Under the pieces are notes generated by a model that worked only from the letters and a program-made list of their open reading frames with translations, did no database searches and was not told where the DNA came from. 11,055 nucleotides of DNA, taken from contig JALOLW010000082.1 of NCBI GenBank assembly GCA_025455795.1, positions 1-11,055 on the forward strand, read 5' to 3'. Positions 1-7,341 of the stretch are shown here, piece by piece. This DNA comes from Spirosomataceae bacterium. GTDB lineage: Bacteria > Bacteroidota > Bacteroidia > Cytophagales > Spirosomataceae. The translations under genes and the position numbers were made by a program. How positions within the stretch are numbered: the first letter of the stretch is position 1; every line of letters begins with the position of its first letter.

Positions 1-3000
1 AACAGCGAAAACACCTGCTTGTTCATTAGCGCGGTGTTGTCTTTGATGCTCGCAAAAATCCCGTCGTTGGCAATTTTGGATTTGACGTCGTTGGGAACGC
101 TTTCGTTGAGACGGATGTCAAAGGTGATGGTCGGGTTGTCGAGCGAACCTTCCATTTTGAGCAGCACATCAAGTGGCATTTTGCCATAGACTTTAGCACT
201 CTCTTTGAGGGCGGTCAGTTCGGTCGTGACTGGATAAACCGCCGTGATATTGACATCGGCCTTCATGGGGTCGCCCGACCAGATGAGGCGGCTTCCTTTC
301 TGAATCGTAAAGGCGCGTTTGAGTACCTCAAAGGTCAGGTCGTAAGAGCCTTGCGAGAGTTCGTAAAGACCCAAAATAAACGGCTGCCCGTTGGGCGTGA
401 TGCCTGCGTTGAGTTGGGCATTGCCGCGCACTTTGAGGTTGTCGCCGTTGCGTTCATCTACCACGATAGTCAGTTGTGATTTATCATCAGCTTCCAGATT
501 AAGCGATATTTCCATGCCGCCTGCTGTCTTGATAGCTTTATCTTCCCCAACTCCTTTCTCTACGTTCTCCTTATTCTGTTCTCCGTCGTTGCGAACCGTC
601 ACAAATTCCACCACGCCTTCGGTGGCGGCCTGTCCTGCTTGGTCGTCGGGGAGGATTACCGTGATGTCGCTGCCTTGTTTGAGTTTGACGGTACCATCTA
701 CCGCCGACTGCGCACCCACGCCTGCTACGTGGACGTTGGCATCCACGATACCTTGCCCGTAAAAGAAATCGTTGTCTTTGCGCGAGGCGTTCAGCATCCG
801 AAAGTCGCGGCCTTGCACACTAAGGTCATAAGCCACGTTGGGTAGTTGGGCGATGTTTAGTTTGCCGTCAATTTGGAGCGGTTGGCCGAGGGTGTCATTG
901 ACCACAAACCTGCGCAGAAAAATATCCGAACCCGCAAAGTGCAGTTGGCTGTTGTGAATCCGATAGACCGCGCCGAGCATGGCCAAATTGAAAGCCACGC
1001 TATCAAACTGCGCCATTCCTTCTATTCGGGGCTGGGTCACAGCTCCTTTTACCGACAGCTTCCCCGTGAGTGCGCCGCGCGCTTGACGCAACTGCCTCAT
1101 GCTAAACGCTTCCACGGTTTTGGCACTTAGTTTGTTGATATTGACCTGGAAATCAAGCGGATTAGGATTGTTGAGTAGATAATTGCCGCTCATTATCAGG
1201 TCGTTGTCTTGGCTTTTGAGGGTTGCCTCGGCGGTGAGGGTATTTTGGTTTTTATTGGTTGCTTTGAGGGCAATATCTCCAATCGGGATGCCCGTGTAAG
1301 CCAACTGTTGGATGGCCAAATTTCCCGTAAAAACGGGGGACTGCGCGTAGTTTTGAAGCAAAATATCACCGCCCAACGTCCCCGCAATCGCCAACGACGA
1401 GTCGGGAGCGAGTTTGGCCAACGCTTTCAAGTCGAGTTGTTGCATGGCTATTTTGAGGGGGCCATTGTAGGTGCTGTCTATGCTGCTGACGGTGAGTTTT
1501 TGGTCGTTTTGACGGAGGGCAAAATCTTGAATCCGAAGCCCCTTATTGCCAAACTGCACATAGCCCACCGAATCTGACTGCCAAAGTTTGTAGTCGAGGA
1601 GCAGTCCTTTGTCTCGGAATTGAAGGCGATACTGGTCAGACTCGGCGGTGAGCGTGCCAGCAATGCCGTGTTTTTGGCGAAAAAGCGTGTCTTTGAGAGC
1701 AACGTTGAATTGAAGGGCGTTGTTGGCAATACCCCCGTCAAAATAGACACGTTTGAGGTTGTAGCCGTTGGTCTCAATTTGGTCAATATGCCCCACGTAT
1801 CGCGCTTCGTTTTCGATGCCCACGATGCCAAAATCAGCATTTTTGACGCTGCTACTGTCGTACGTGAGCAGGGGCGATGATACCCGCGCCAGCAGGGTCG
1901 TGTCGCTTTGACTGTTGAGTACCAACGAAAAACGAGTCGTGTCTAAGCGCGTGAGGGCAGGCACAAACGCCGCCAAAAACGGATGCTGCACCACTTGTCC
2001 TTGTACGGTGAAGCGGTGGGGGGGCGTAAGCGCGGGACGAGCGACGCCAGACAAAGCAAAATAACGACCTGCTTCGTGTAGCAGTACGTCGGCTAAGTGG
2101 GCGTAGTCAAATACCCCACGGACAGTGGCGGTCAAAAAGGGACTTTCGACGCTGGCGAATCGTTCATTGTCACGGTTTTGGAGTTGTATCCACAGTTTTT
2201 CGAGTGGAATCGGGCGGCCTCGGTGTAGCAGCAGTCCGTCGGTCACGCGCAGCGACCCGAGCGGGTTGGCGGGGTCGGTCGAAGTGAAATTTACCTTGAT
2301 TTTTCCCTTGATGTCCATGCTATCGGCATACAAACCGAGTGGTTGGAGCGACAACTTTTGCAAGTCAGCGTCGGCTTCTACGGTCGGGAAAGCTCCACTC
2401 AAATCGGCCTTGGCGTGTAGTTGGAGGTTGGCGTGGGGGTCTTGCAGGAGGGCGTCTATGGCCAGCTGCTGTTGGGCGATGCTTCCCGTAGTGGTGAGGT
2501 TTTGGTAAGAATAGCCGTTCAAATCCGCCTGTCTAATGTGTCCTTGCCAACGTGTTTCCAACGTTTTTGGGTCAATTCCTTGGCCTTGAAGCGTCAAGTC
2601 GAGTGAGATTTTGCCCAGTTGTTGAGGGCTTTTTTGGAGGAATTTGCCCGCGTCAAAATCCACGAGACGAAGTTCCCCGTTGTAGGTTTGTTGTTGGCCT
2701 TTGACAAAGTTTTGAAGTGTTCCTGTCCATGTTGCACCGCCCAAATCGGACGAAAGGCGGGCATTCAAGCGGAGGTTGTCGAGTGTGCCAGTCGCCTGCC
2801 CTGCGAGCGTAAACACCGAAGGAATGGTAAGCGAATCGGGTAGCGTTTTGGGGGGTAAAAGTTGTGTTAAATCACGTTGGGAGGAAGACAACTCTTTCAA
2901 ATTCAGGTCAAAACGAGTTTGACTCATGTCGGGTAATCCTCGCACGCGCCCATCCAAGCGTAGATGAGTTTGTGTGAGTATGCCCACCTCAACGCCCGTG

Positions 3001-4286
3001 AGCAGAAGGTCATTGACTTTGCCCTTGACGTCGCCGTCGAGGCGAAGCGTCGCCGTGGGGTTTTTGCCAAAAGGAGCCGCATTTTTGAGCGATGGCACCC
3101 AAGTCAACACGTCTTTGAAACCCAAACGGCTACCTTTGAGGCGCAAATCCAAGCCTAAATTACCGATGTTTTGCGGTAATTTTTCCAACGATTCAAACGT
3201 CAAGACGGCCTGGTTTTGGAGCAGAGTTTCGTTGGTTTGCAGCCGCAATTCTCGCAGCGCGATTTGTTGGGGCGTATAGCGAAAATTGGTTTTGAACTGA
3301 CGCAACACAAATCCCCGCTGTTCTACAAAGTTGGCGTGTCGGAGCTGACCTGTGGTGTTTTGAGGACTAAAATGAAAATCTTCTAACAGCGTGTTGAGAT
3401 GAGTCAATCGCAAATGAAAGTCGCCCGATTGTACTTGTAAATCACCGTTTTGTAAGTCTATCTGGGGAAATATTGCCTCCATTTTTACCAACGAAAGCGG
3501 CCCACTTTCGAGTTTGAGCTGGCCTATCTTAACGTTTGAGATCGTCCCACTCCGCTCGTCGTGGTACTGAAAAGCATAATCGCGCAAGTGAATTTTTCCC
3601 AATCGTATGTCCAGCGTATCGTTTGGCGCAGAAGCGGCGGGTAGAGATGGGGCGGTGGGGTAAGTGGGCGCGTACAGGCGCACTTTCGTGTGGGCCGAGG
3701 CGAGGGTACTACTCGTAAGGTGATAGCGATTTTGGGCGGGGTCAAAAGCCGCAAAGCGCAGCGTAGCATCGGCAATGTGCAGGTCGGCGTCAGTACCCGT
3801 TTGGGCGTCTTGGTAGCGCAGGTGCAGTCCTTTGGCGAGGAGGGCATCCAAGCGCATCTCTAAGGCCGTTGCGGTGGTGTCGGGCGCAGCGTCGGGACTG
3901 CTAAACGCCCGCGTCAGAAAGTCAAAATTGAAGACAGTGTCTCGCCGCACGTGCAGATGAACATCGTCCAGTGCTATCTTGCGGATAGCCACGCGGTTTT
4001 GGGTCAGCCCCCACAAATCCATCTCTACGCGCAGCCGTTTGCCCGACAGCAGCGTGTCGCGCTGCAAATCTTCGACATACAACCCGCGCAACTCAATCCA
4101 ATCGGGCCACTGAAAACGCACCTGAGCAATCTCGAAGCGGGTGGGGAGTTTTTGACGCACAAAACCCACGACTTGCCGCGTTAGCCAATCTTGACCCGTA
4201 TCGGTTTGAAGCCAGATTGTTGCCCCCAAAAGCAACAACAGCAGCCCCGCCAACGTACTCAATATGACTTTTACGGCTTTTCGCAT
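1..4286 (-). CDS. tamB: TamB-like translocation/assembly module protein (C-terminus cut by window edge)
   Basis: The frame starting at ATG 4286-4284 is open for 1428 codons to the left edge; I checked every triplet for TTA, CTA or TCA on the plus strand and found none. Residues 1-30 (MRKAVKVILSTLAGLLLLLL...) form an N-terminal membrane anchor. Then come a conserved-looking AsmA/TamB-type start (TRFEIAQVRFQWPDWIELRG, then VEDLQRDTLLSGKRLRVEMD) and about 1100 residues of repeating beta-strand-like segments. From roughly residue 1180 the C-terminal TamB domain follows, with SYDLTFEVLKRAFTIQKGS, RLIWSGDPMKADVNITAVYP and DNTALMNKQVFSL at the cut end, all typical of Bacteroidota TamB proteins. About 100-150 residues are probably missing. 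TamB-family proteins bridge inner and outer membrane and are implicated in outer-membrane protein assembly and phospholipid transport. The start codon directly follows the stop of the LolA-like gene, so translational coupling is likely. Several short ORFs inside it on both strands are shadows. Confidence 0.93.
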   Translation of the reverse strand, partial: MRKAVKVILSTLAGLLLLLLGATIWLQTDTGQDWLTRQVVGFVRQKLPTRFEIAQVRFQWPDWIELRGLYVEDLQRDTLLSGKRLRVEMDLWGLTQNRVAIRKIALDDVHLHVRRDTVFNFDFLTRAFSSPDAAPDTTATALEMRLDALLAKGLHLRYQDAQTGTDADLHIADATLRFAAFDPAQNRYHLTSSTLASAHTKVRLYAPTYPTAPSLPAASAPNDTLDIRLGKIHLRDYAFQYHDERSGTISNVKIGQLKLESGPLSLVKMEAIFPQIDLQNGDLQVQSGDFHLRLTHLNTLLEDFHFSPQNTTGQLRHANFVEQRGFVLRQFKTNFRYTPQQIALRELRLQTNETLLQNQAVLTFESLEKLPQNIGNLGLDLRLKGSRLGFKDVLTWVPSLKNAAPFGKNPTATLRLDGDVKGKVNDLLLTGVEVGILTQTHLRLDGRVRGLPDMSQTRFDLNLKELSSSQRDLTQLLPPKTLPDSLTIPSVFTLAGQATGTLDNLRLNARLSSDLGGATWTGTLQNFVKGQQQTYNGELRLVDFDAGKFLQKSPQQLGKISLDLTLQGQGIDPKTLETRWQGHIRQADLNGYSYQNLTTTGSIAQQQLAIDALLQDPHANLQLHAKADLSGAFPTVEADADLQKLSLQPLGLYADSMDIKGKIKVNFTSTDPANPLGSLRVTDGLLLHRGRPIPLEKLWIQLQNRDNERFASVESPFLTATVRGVFDYAHLADVLLHEAGRYFALSGVARPALTPPHRFTVQGQVVQHPFLAAFVPALTRLDTTRFSLVLNSQSDTTLLARVSSPLLTYDSSSVKNADFGIVGIENEARYVGHIDQIETNGYNLKRVYFDGGIANNALQFNVALKDTLFRQKHGIAGTLTAESDQYRLQFRDKGLLLDYKLWQSDSVGYVQFGNKGLRIQDFALRQNDQKLTVSSIDSTYNGPLKIAMQQLDLKALAKLAPDSSLAIAGTLGGDILLQNYAQSPVFTGNLAIQQLAYTGIPIGDIALKATNKNQNTLTAEATLKSQDNDLIMSGNYLLNNPNPLDFQVNINKLSAKTVEAFSMRQLRQARGALTGKLSVKGAVTQPRIEGMAQFDSVAFNLAMLGAVYRIHNSQLHFAGSDIFLRRFVVNDTLGQPLQIDGKLNIAQLPNVAYDLSVQGRDFRMLNASRKDNDFFYGQGIVDANVHVAGVGAQSAVDGTVKLKQGSDITVILPDDQAGQAATEGVVEFVTVRNDGEQNKENVEKGVGEDKAIKTAGGMEISLNLEADDKSQLTIVVDERNGDNLKVRGNAQLNAGITPNGQPFILGLYELSQGSYDLTFEVLKRAFTIQKGSRLIWSGDPMKADVNITAVYPVTTELTALKESAKVYGKMPLDVLLKMEGSLDNPTITFDIRLNESVPNDVKSKIANDGIFASIKDNTALMNKQVFSL

Positions 4287-5021
4287 TTACTTCACAAACG
4301 AATCGTCGGGGAGTTTGACATTGAACTCCATTTGGGTAGTGACTTTAACGGGGCGGCGGTCTATGCTGCTCACGAGCGTTGATTCGCTGGGGTACAGCAG
4401 CCCAAATTTGGAAGCGATGTACGGGCCGTGGTCGCGGGTTTGGGTTTCGTTGGTGGGCAGTGTGAGGCGTTCGCGCACGAGCAAGCCCGAGGCAACCTCA
4501 AAAAACAGGTTGTATTTGATGCCTTTCCCGTTGATTTCGACCTGATAAACGGGGGTATTGTTGATACTTTCAGTCCCTGTCACCGTCACGATGTAGGCTT
4601 TGGCGGCATAGTCGTCAAAAGCCCCCCACATATCGCGCAACTCACGCCGCATATTGTCACGCTCTTTTTCGCTGAGGTCACTGGTCTGAAACTGCGTCAC
4701 TTTGTCTTTGCTACCGAGTGGCACTTTGACCCAGCCGTCGTTGCCCCGAATCCCCGAAATGAAATCACGCTTCATAATGGTACGGATTTTGGAAAGGGCT
4801 TGGAGGGGGACAGACGCCCTGATTTCCAAGTCGTAATCGTTGGCGGAGTTGGAGCGATAGGTCTGTTTGACGAGGCACGTTTTCACCGAGTCCCAGAGGG
4901 CTTTACCGCCCGTAGCTTCGTAGTATTTGGCAAAAATGCTGTCGGCGGGTGGGGTGGTTTGGGCAGTGACCGAAAGAGTGGCTACCACTGCTACCAAGAT
5001 AATACGAATGGTTCTTTTCAT
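4287..5021 (-). CDS. Secreted LolA/LolB-fold outer-membrane lipoprotein carrier-like protein
   Basis: A 244-residue protein. Residues 1-20 are a signal peptide (MKRTIRIILVAVVATLSVTA, likely cut before Gln21); there is no lipobox cysteine, so the mature protein is probably soluble in the periplasm. The mature start (DSIFAKYYEATGGKALWDSVKT) and later strands (FFEVASGLLVRERLTLP, then MEFNVKLPDDSFVK at the end) follow the pattern of LolA-like 'outer membrane lipoprotein-sorting' proteins of Bacteroidota, which have an open beta-barrel that binds a lipid or lipoprotein acyl chain. It is not close enough to classical LolA for me to assign that symbol; the ligand is unknown. Its TAA stop (4289-4287) abuts the ATG of the TamB-like gene with no intervening base, and the membrane-protein gene lies 86 bp upstream on the same strand, so an envelope operon is likely. 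I saw no good promoter match in the 86-bp gap. Confidence 0.8.
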   Translation of the reverse strand: MKRTIRIILVAVVATLSVTAQTTPPADSIFAKYYEATGGKALWDSVKTCLVKQTYRSNSANDYDLEIRASVPLQALSKIRTIMKRDFISGIRGNDGWVKVPLGSKDKVTQFQTSDLSEKERDNMRRELRDMWGAFDDYAAKAYIVTVTGTESINNTPVYQVEINGKGIKYNLFFEVASGLLVRERLTLPTNETQTRDHGPYIASKFGLLYPSESTLVSSIDRRPVKVTTQMEFNVKLPDDSFVK

Positions 5022-5086
5022 TATAAAAAAATAGACGTTGTTTGGTTGAACAAATAACGACAGGAAAATCGAAAAATTGAAACACA

Positions 5087-5109
5087 GTGGCTGACTTAGC
5101 CGCTTTTTT
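5087..5109 (+). other. Stem-loop followed by T-run, terminator-like only on the plus strand
   Basis: GTGGCT (5087-5092) pairs with AGCCGC (5098-5103) around a 5-nt loop, with one G-T wobble, and is followed by six T (5104-5109). This has the shape of a weak intrinsic terminator for plus-strand transcription. All flanking genes are on the minus strand, where the hairpin is poorer (four clean pairs) and has no good T-tract after it. It sits between the membrane-protein stop codon and the LolA-like gene. Function, if any, is uncertain. Confidence 0.2.
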
Positions 5110-5896
5110 ACCCAAAGAGAATAAGCAACCAGACAAAAGCTATGCCTATCGCCGTACCCGCCAATGTGCGAAAATAGCGACGTTTTTCGCGTTTGCGTTC
5201 TTCTTGGGTCATTTGTTTGTAGGGTTTGAGGTCTTTGCCTACTCCTCGCCCAAATGAGTAAAACCCACCAGACAATACCCCCAAACCCAACAGTAATGCC
5301 AGCACTGCCAACAAACCATACCCACTACACGCCAAATTGCAGGCTAAAAAGACGGAAAAATAAGCCAAGATAATGCCTACTACAAACAAAGCAATGTAGC
5401 CGATTCTTTTGCCTGTTTGGTTCGCAGGTAGGTCGTCTTTCATGCGTTGGAGGGCTTTTTCGCGCCCTTTTTCTTGGAATTTTGCCGAAGCCGTCGCGCT
5501 GCTTTGTTCAGATTTGACCTCACTCGCTCCCATACTCCCGTGCAGCGCACTCGTGGGTGCAGGCGTAGCCACCATGCTTCCCATGATGCCCCCTGCTACT
5601 GTAAAAGTGAACAAATTGAGCAAAAATAGGCCTGTAAGTGCTTGTCTTTGAAACACATAACGCAGCCTCCCCGAAAGTTCGGCGAGCCGTATTTGAGCGT
5701 ATTGAGCCAACAATTGACGGCAGATGAGCAACCCCGCTACCGTTGTCAAAAGTACCCAAGTAGGCACGCGCGCCCACCACGCACTACCGAGCGTGATACC
5801 TATCAGCATGTTAGTCACTTCAAACAAAACAATCAAGGTAATGGCGGTTTTGGCGTGCCGTGCTGCCCAAATAGATATTGGAAGAAAACGTTTCAT
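5108..5896 (-). CDS. Multi-pass membrane protein of unknown family
   Basis: A 262-residue protein I do not recognise. Hydrophobic segments are at about 17-37, 45-63, 87-110, 165-187, 190-213 and 243-261, suggesting six membrane spans. The loop at 64-86 is rich in Arg, which fits a cytoplasmic side. Residues 111-164 form a long loop, first small-residue and Ser/Ala-rich (TPAPTSALHGSMGASE), then charged (KFQEKGREKALQRMKDD). The fourth and fifth spans are joined by FLACNLACSGYG, with two Cys four residues apart, followed by a Gly/Leu-rich helix (LALLLGLGVLSGG). A strongly basic loop (QEERKREKRRYFR, 231-243) precedes the last span; this conflicts with a simple six-span topology under the positive-inside rule, so one segment may be re-entrant. 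No enzymatic motif is visible. A good promoter lies 50 bp upstream. The LolA-like gene follows by 86 bp, so joint transcription is possible but a functional link is only inference. Confidence 0.75.
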   Translation of the reverse strand: MKRFLPISIWAARHAKTAITLIVLFEVTNMLIGITLGSAWWARVPTWVLLTTVAGLLICRQLLAQYAQIRLAELSGRLRYVFQRQALTGLFLLNLFTFTVAGGIMGSMVATPAPTSALHGSMGASEVKSEQSSATASAKFQEKGREKALQRMKDDLPANQTGKRIGYIALFVVGIILAYFSVFLACNLACSGYGLLAVLALLLGLGVLSGGFYSFGRGVGKDLKPYKQMTQEERKREKRRYFRTLAGTAIGIAFVWLLILFG

Positions 5897-5923
5897 GGCA
5901 AAGGAAGAATTAAAATTTTCGCG

Positions 5924-5953
5924 TAGTTTTGTTGAGGTTTTAGGTCAAAACTA
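5924..5953. repeat. 8-bp inverted repeat TAGTTTTG / CAAAACTA in divergent intergenic region
   Basis: TAGTTTTG (5924-5931) and its exact reverse complement CAAAACTA (5946-5953) are separated by 14 bp. The minus-strand arm also serves as a candidate -7 box for the membrane-protein gene; the plus-strand arm matches TAnnTTTG too but has no TTG at the right distance upstream. It may be a regulator site, a paired divergent promoter, or chance in A/T-rich DNA. Confidence 0.35.
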
Positions 5954-5976
5954 TCCATAATTTTTCAATTTGCAAA
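5946..5976 (-). promoter_or_regulatory. Candidate Bacteroidota promoter for the membrane-protein gene
   Basis: Read on the minus strand, TTTG at 5976-5973 is followed after 19 bp by TAGTTTTG at 5953-5946, an exact fit to the -33 TTTG / -7 TAnnTTTG pattern known for Bacteroidota sigma-A promoters. Transcription would begin near 5940, giving a leader of about 45 nt before the ATG at 5896. It probably also serves the downstream LolA-like and TamB-like genes. Confidence 0.55.
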
Positions 5977-5979
5977 CGT

Positions 5980-6102
5980 ATGCTTAACAAGTGGTTAGAA
6001 AAGTTGAATCGCCAAGACTATCCTTTCATTGATGTTTTTTACTACGTTGGCATTGTGGTACTTATACTCATTGTACTACTGATTACGAAACTGTTCTTTT
6101 GA
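5980..6102 (+). CDS. 40-residue single-span membrane mini-protein
   Basis: An ATG-initiated frame of 40 codons ending in TGA (6100-6102). It reads MLNKWLEKLNRQDYPFIDVF and then YYVGIVVLILIVLLITKLFF. Residues 1-18 are polar and could form an amphipathic helix with Trp5; residues 19-40 are one strong transmembrane segment ending with Lys37 and two Phe. Such an organised layout is unlikely in a random short frame, and the region would otherwise be an unusually long 250-bp gap between divergent genes. It lies 57 bp upstream of the acyl-CoA dehydrogenase on the same strand and diverges from the membrane-protein gene. No Shine-Dalgarno is visible, which is normal here; a weak -7-like TAATTTTT sits at 5958-5965. 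I do not recognise a family and infer no function. Confidence 0.55.
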   Translation: MLNKWLEKLNRQDYPFIDVFYYVGIVVLILIVLLITKLFF

Positions 6103-6131
6103 ATTCAATTTAAAAATCAACAACCAATAAA

Positions 6132-6156
6132 CTCCCCGCTGGGGTTGTGGGCTTTG
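6132..6156 (+). repeat. Short G/C-rich REP-like palindrome in the acyl-CoA dehydrogenase leader
   Basis: CTCCCCGCTGGGG (6132-6144) is a perfect 4-bp CCCC/GGGG stem with a 3-nt loop, followed by TTGT and GGGC, then TTTG. It resembles a second element at 8321-8342 (CTCCC, short spacer ending in CT or T, G-run, 2-4 nt, second G-run, C). The G/C block stands out from its A/T-rich surroundings. It may be a degenerate dispersed intergenic repeat, or simply a leader hairpin. A TTG codon at 6145, in frame with the next gene, lies inside it. Confidence 0.35.
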
Positions 6157-6159
6157 AAT

Positions 6160-7332
6160 ATGAAACCCAAATCACAATATTTCAACGAAGACCACGCGCT
6201 TTTTAGACAAAGCGTGCGGCAGTTTATCGAAAAAGAAGTCGTTCCGCACACCGAAGCCTGGGAAAACCAGCGACGCATTCCGCTTTCTATTTTTGAGCGC
6301 ATGGGCGAGCTGGGTTTTTTGGGCTTAATGTATCCCGAACAGTACGGCGGCACCAACGCCGACTTGTGGTTTTCGGTGGTATTTTTAGAGGAACTGTCGC
6401 GTTGTGGCATGGGTGGTTTTGCCACGGCGGTGAGCGTACATCAATTCATGGCCATCAATCACATTGCCAAAGCGGGTAGCCCTGCCCTCAAAGAAAAATA
6501 TTTAGTACCCGCCATTGCGGGGCAGAAAGTAGCCGCGCTCGGCATCACCGAACCCGACACAGGCTCCGACGTAGCAGCGATTCGTACTACTGCTATCAGA
6601 GAAGGGGACGAGTACATTGTCAATGGTGCCAAAACCTTCATCAGCAACGGTACTTACGGCGATTTTATCACGTTGGCAGTCAAAACCAAGCCCGAAGCCA
6701 CTCAAAACGGCATCAGTCTCCTCGTGGTGGACTTGCAGGCCGAGGGCGTGACCCGCACCAAACTCAACAAGATGGGGTGGCACAGCTCTGATACTGCCGA
6801 GATAAAATTTGACGACGTGCGCGTACCCGTTACCAACCTCATCGGAGTCGAGCATTTTGGGTTTTATTATCTGATGGAAAGCCTCCAATTGGAGCGATTG
6901 GTGGCGGCTGTCATGGCCGTATCGGGCGCACAATGGGCCGTGGAACAAACCCTCCAATACCTCAGCGAACGGCAAGCGTTTGGCCGCCCGATTGGCAAGT
7001 TTCAGGCCATTCGTCACACCATGGCCGACTTGGCCACCGAGATAGAAGTAGCGCGTGAGTTTGTGTACAGCACTTGTTGGAAACACACCCAAGGCGACAT
7101 GGCCGTGAAAGAGTGTTCGATGGCTAAATTGTTCTGTTCGGAAATGCAAAAGCGCGTCGTAGATAGCTGTTTGCAGTATTTTGGGGGGTACGGCTACATC
7201 GAAGATTACCCCATCTGTCGGGCATACCGCGACGTGCGTGTGGGGACCATCGCAGGCGGTACTTCAGAAATCATGCGCGAAATCATCGCCAAAATCGTGG
7301 TAGATGCCGTGGGCTATAAAGCCGTCTATTGA
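6160..7332 (+). CDS. Acyl-CoA dehydrogenase, long-chain/isovaleryl catalytic type
   Basis: A 390-residue FAD-dependent acyl-CoA dehydrogenase, full length for the family. It oxidises an acyl-CoA to the trans-2-enoyl-CoA and passes electrons to electron-transfer flavoprotein. I chose ATG 6160 (MKPKSQYFNEDHALF); an in-frame TTG at 6145 lies within a G/C hairpin and adds only five residues. Visible motifs are YPEQYGGT (58-65), the FAD/substrate-loop signature LGITEPDTGSDVAAIRT (127-143), FISNG (160-164), ERQAFGRPIGKFQAIRH (270-286), QYFGGYGYIEDYPICRAYRDVR (339-360) and GGTSEIMREIIAK (366-378). The usual MCAD-type catalytic Glu before GTS is Gly366 here; the base is instead expected to be Glu245 in LQLERL, as in LCAD and isovaleryl-CoA dehydrogenase. 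Substrate (fatty acyl or branched-chain) cannot be decided. No etf or other beta-oxidation gene is nearby. It converges on the next gene with a 9-bp gap. Confidence 0.95.
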   Translation: MKPKSQYFNEDHALFRQSVRQFIEKEVVPHTEAWENQRRIPLSIFERMGELGFLGLMYPEQYGGTNADLWFSVVFLEELSRCGMGGFATAVSVHQFMAINHIAKAGSPALKEKYLVPAIAGQKVAALGITEPDTGSDVAAIRTTAIREGDEYIVNGAKTFISNGTYGDFITLAVKTKPEATQNGISLLVVDLQAEGVTRTKLNKMGWHSSDTAEIKFDDVRVPVTNLIGVEHFGFYYLMESLQLERLVAAVMAVSGAQWAVEQTLQYLSERQAFGRPIGKFQAIRHTMADLATEIEVAREFVYSTCWKHTQGDMAVKECSMAKLFCSEMQKRVVDSCLQYFGGYGYIEDYPICRAYRDVRVGTIAGGTSEIMREIIAKIVVDAVGYKAVY

Positions 7333-7341
7333 AGTTCAATT

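Noticed and set aside
391..2843. Several plus-strand ORFs of 60-127 codons in the left 3 kb
   Set aside because: They lie opposite the uninterrupted TamB-like frame, overlap one another, and have low-complexity or odd composition.
3524..3847. A 107-codon minus-strand ORF, like those at 1196-1387 and 1478-1840
   Set aside because: All are in a different frame from the continuous TamB-like frame that passes through these positions, and their products are Thr/Pro/Ser-rich.
4428..5057. A 209-codon plus-strand ORF opposite the LolA-like gene
   Set aside because: In register with the LolA-like codons and without domain features; the opposite strand has a signal peptide, family-typical motifs and the abutting tamB start.
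6145..6160. TTG at 6145 as the start of the acyl-CoA dehydrogenase
   Set aside because: It lies inside the G/C hairpin, adds five residues (MWALN) untypical of the family, and an ATG at 6160 gives the expected N-terminus.
6502..7149. A 215-codon minus-strand ORF inside the acyl-CoA dehydrogenase gene
   Set aside because: In-register antisense shadow of a clear, complete enzyme gene.
7327..7339. ATTGAA-G-TTCAAT palindrome across the acyl-CoA dehydrogenase stop, as a bidirectional terminator
   Set aside because: With a 1-nt loop and only A/T-rich arms it cannot form a stable hairpin, and there is no T-tract.
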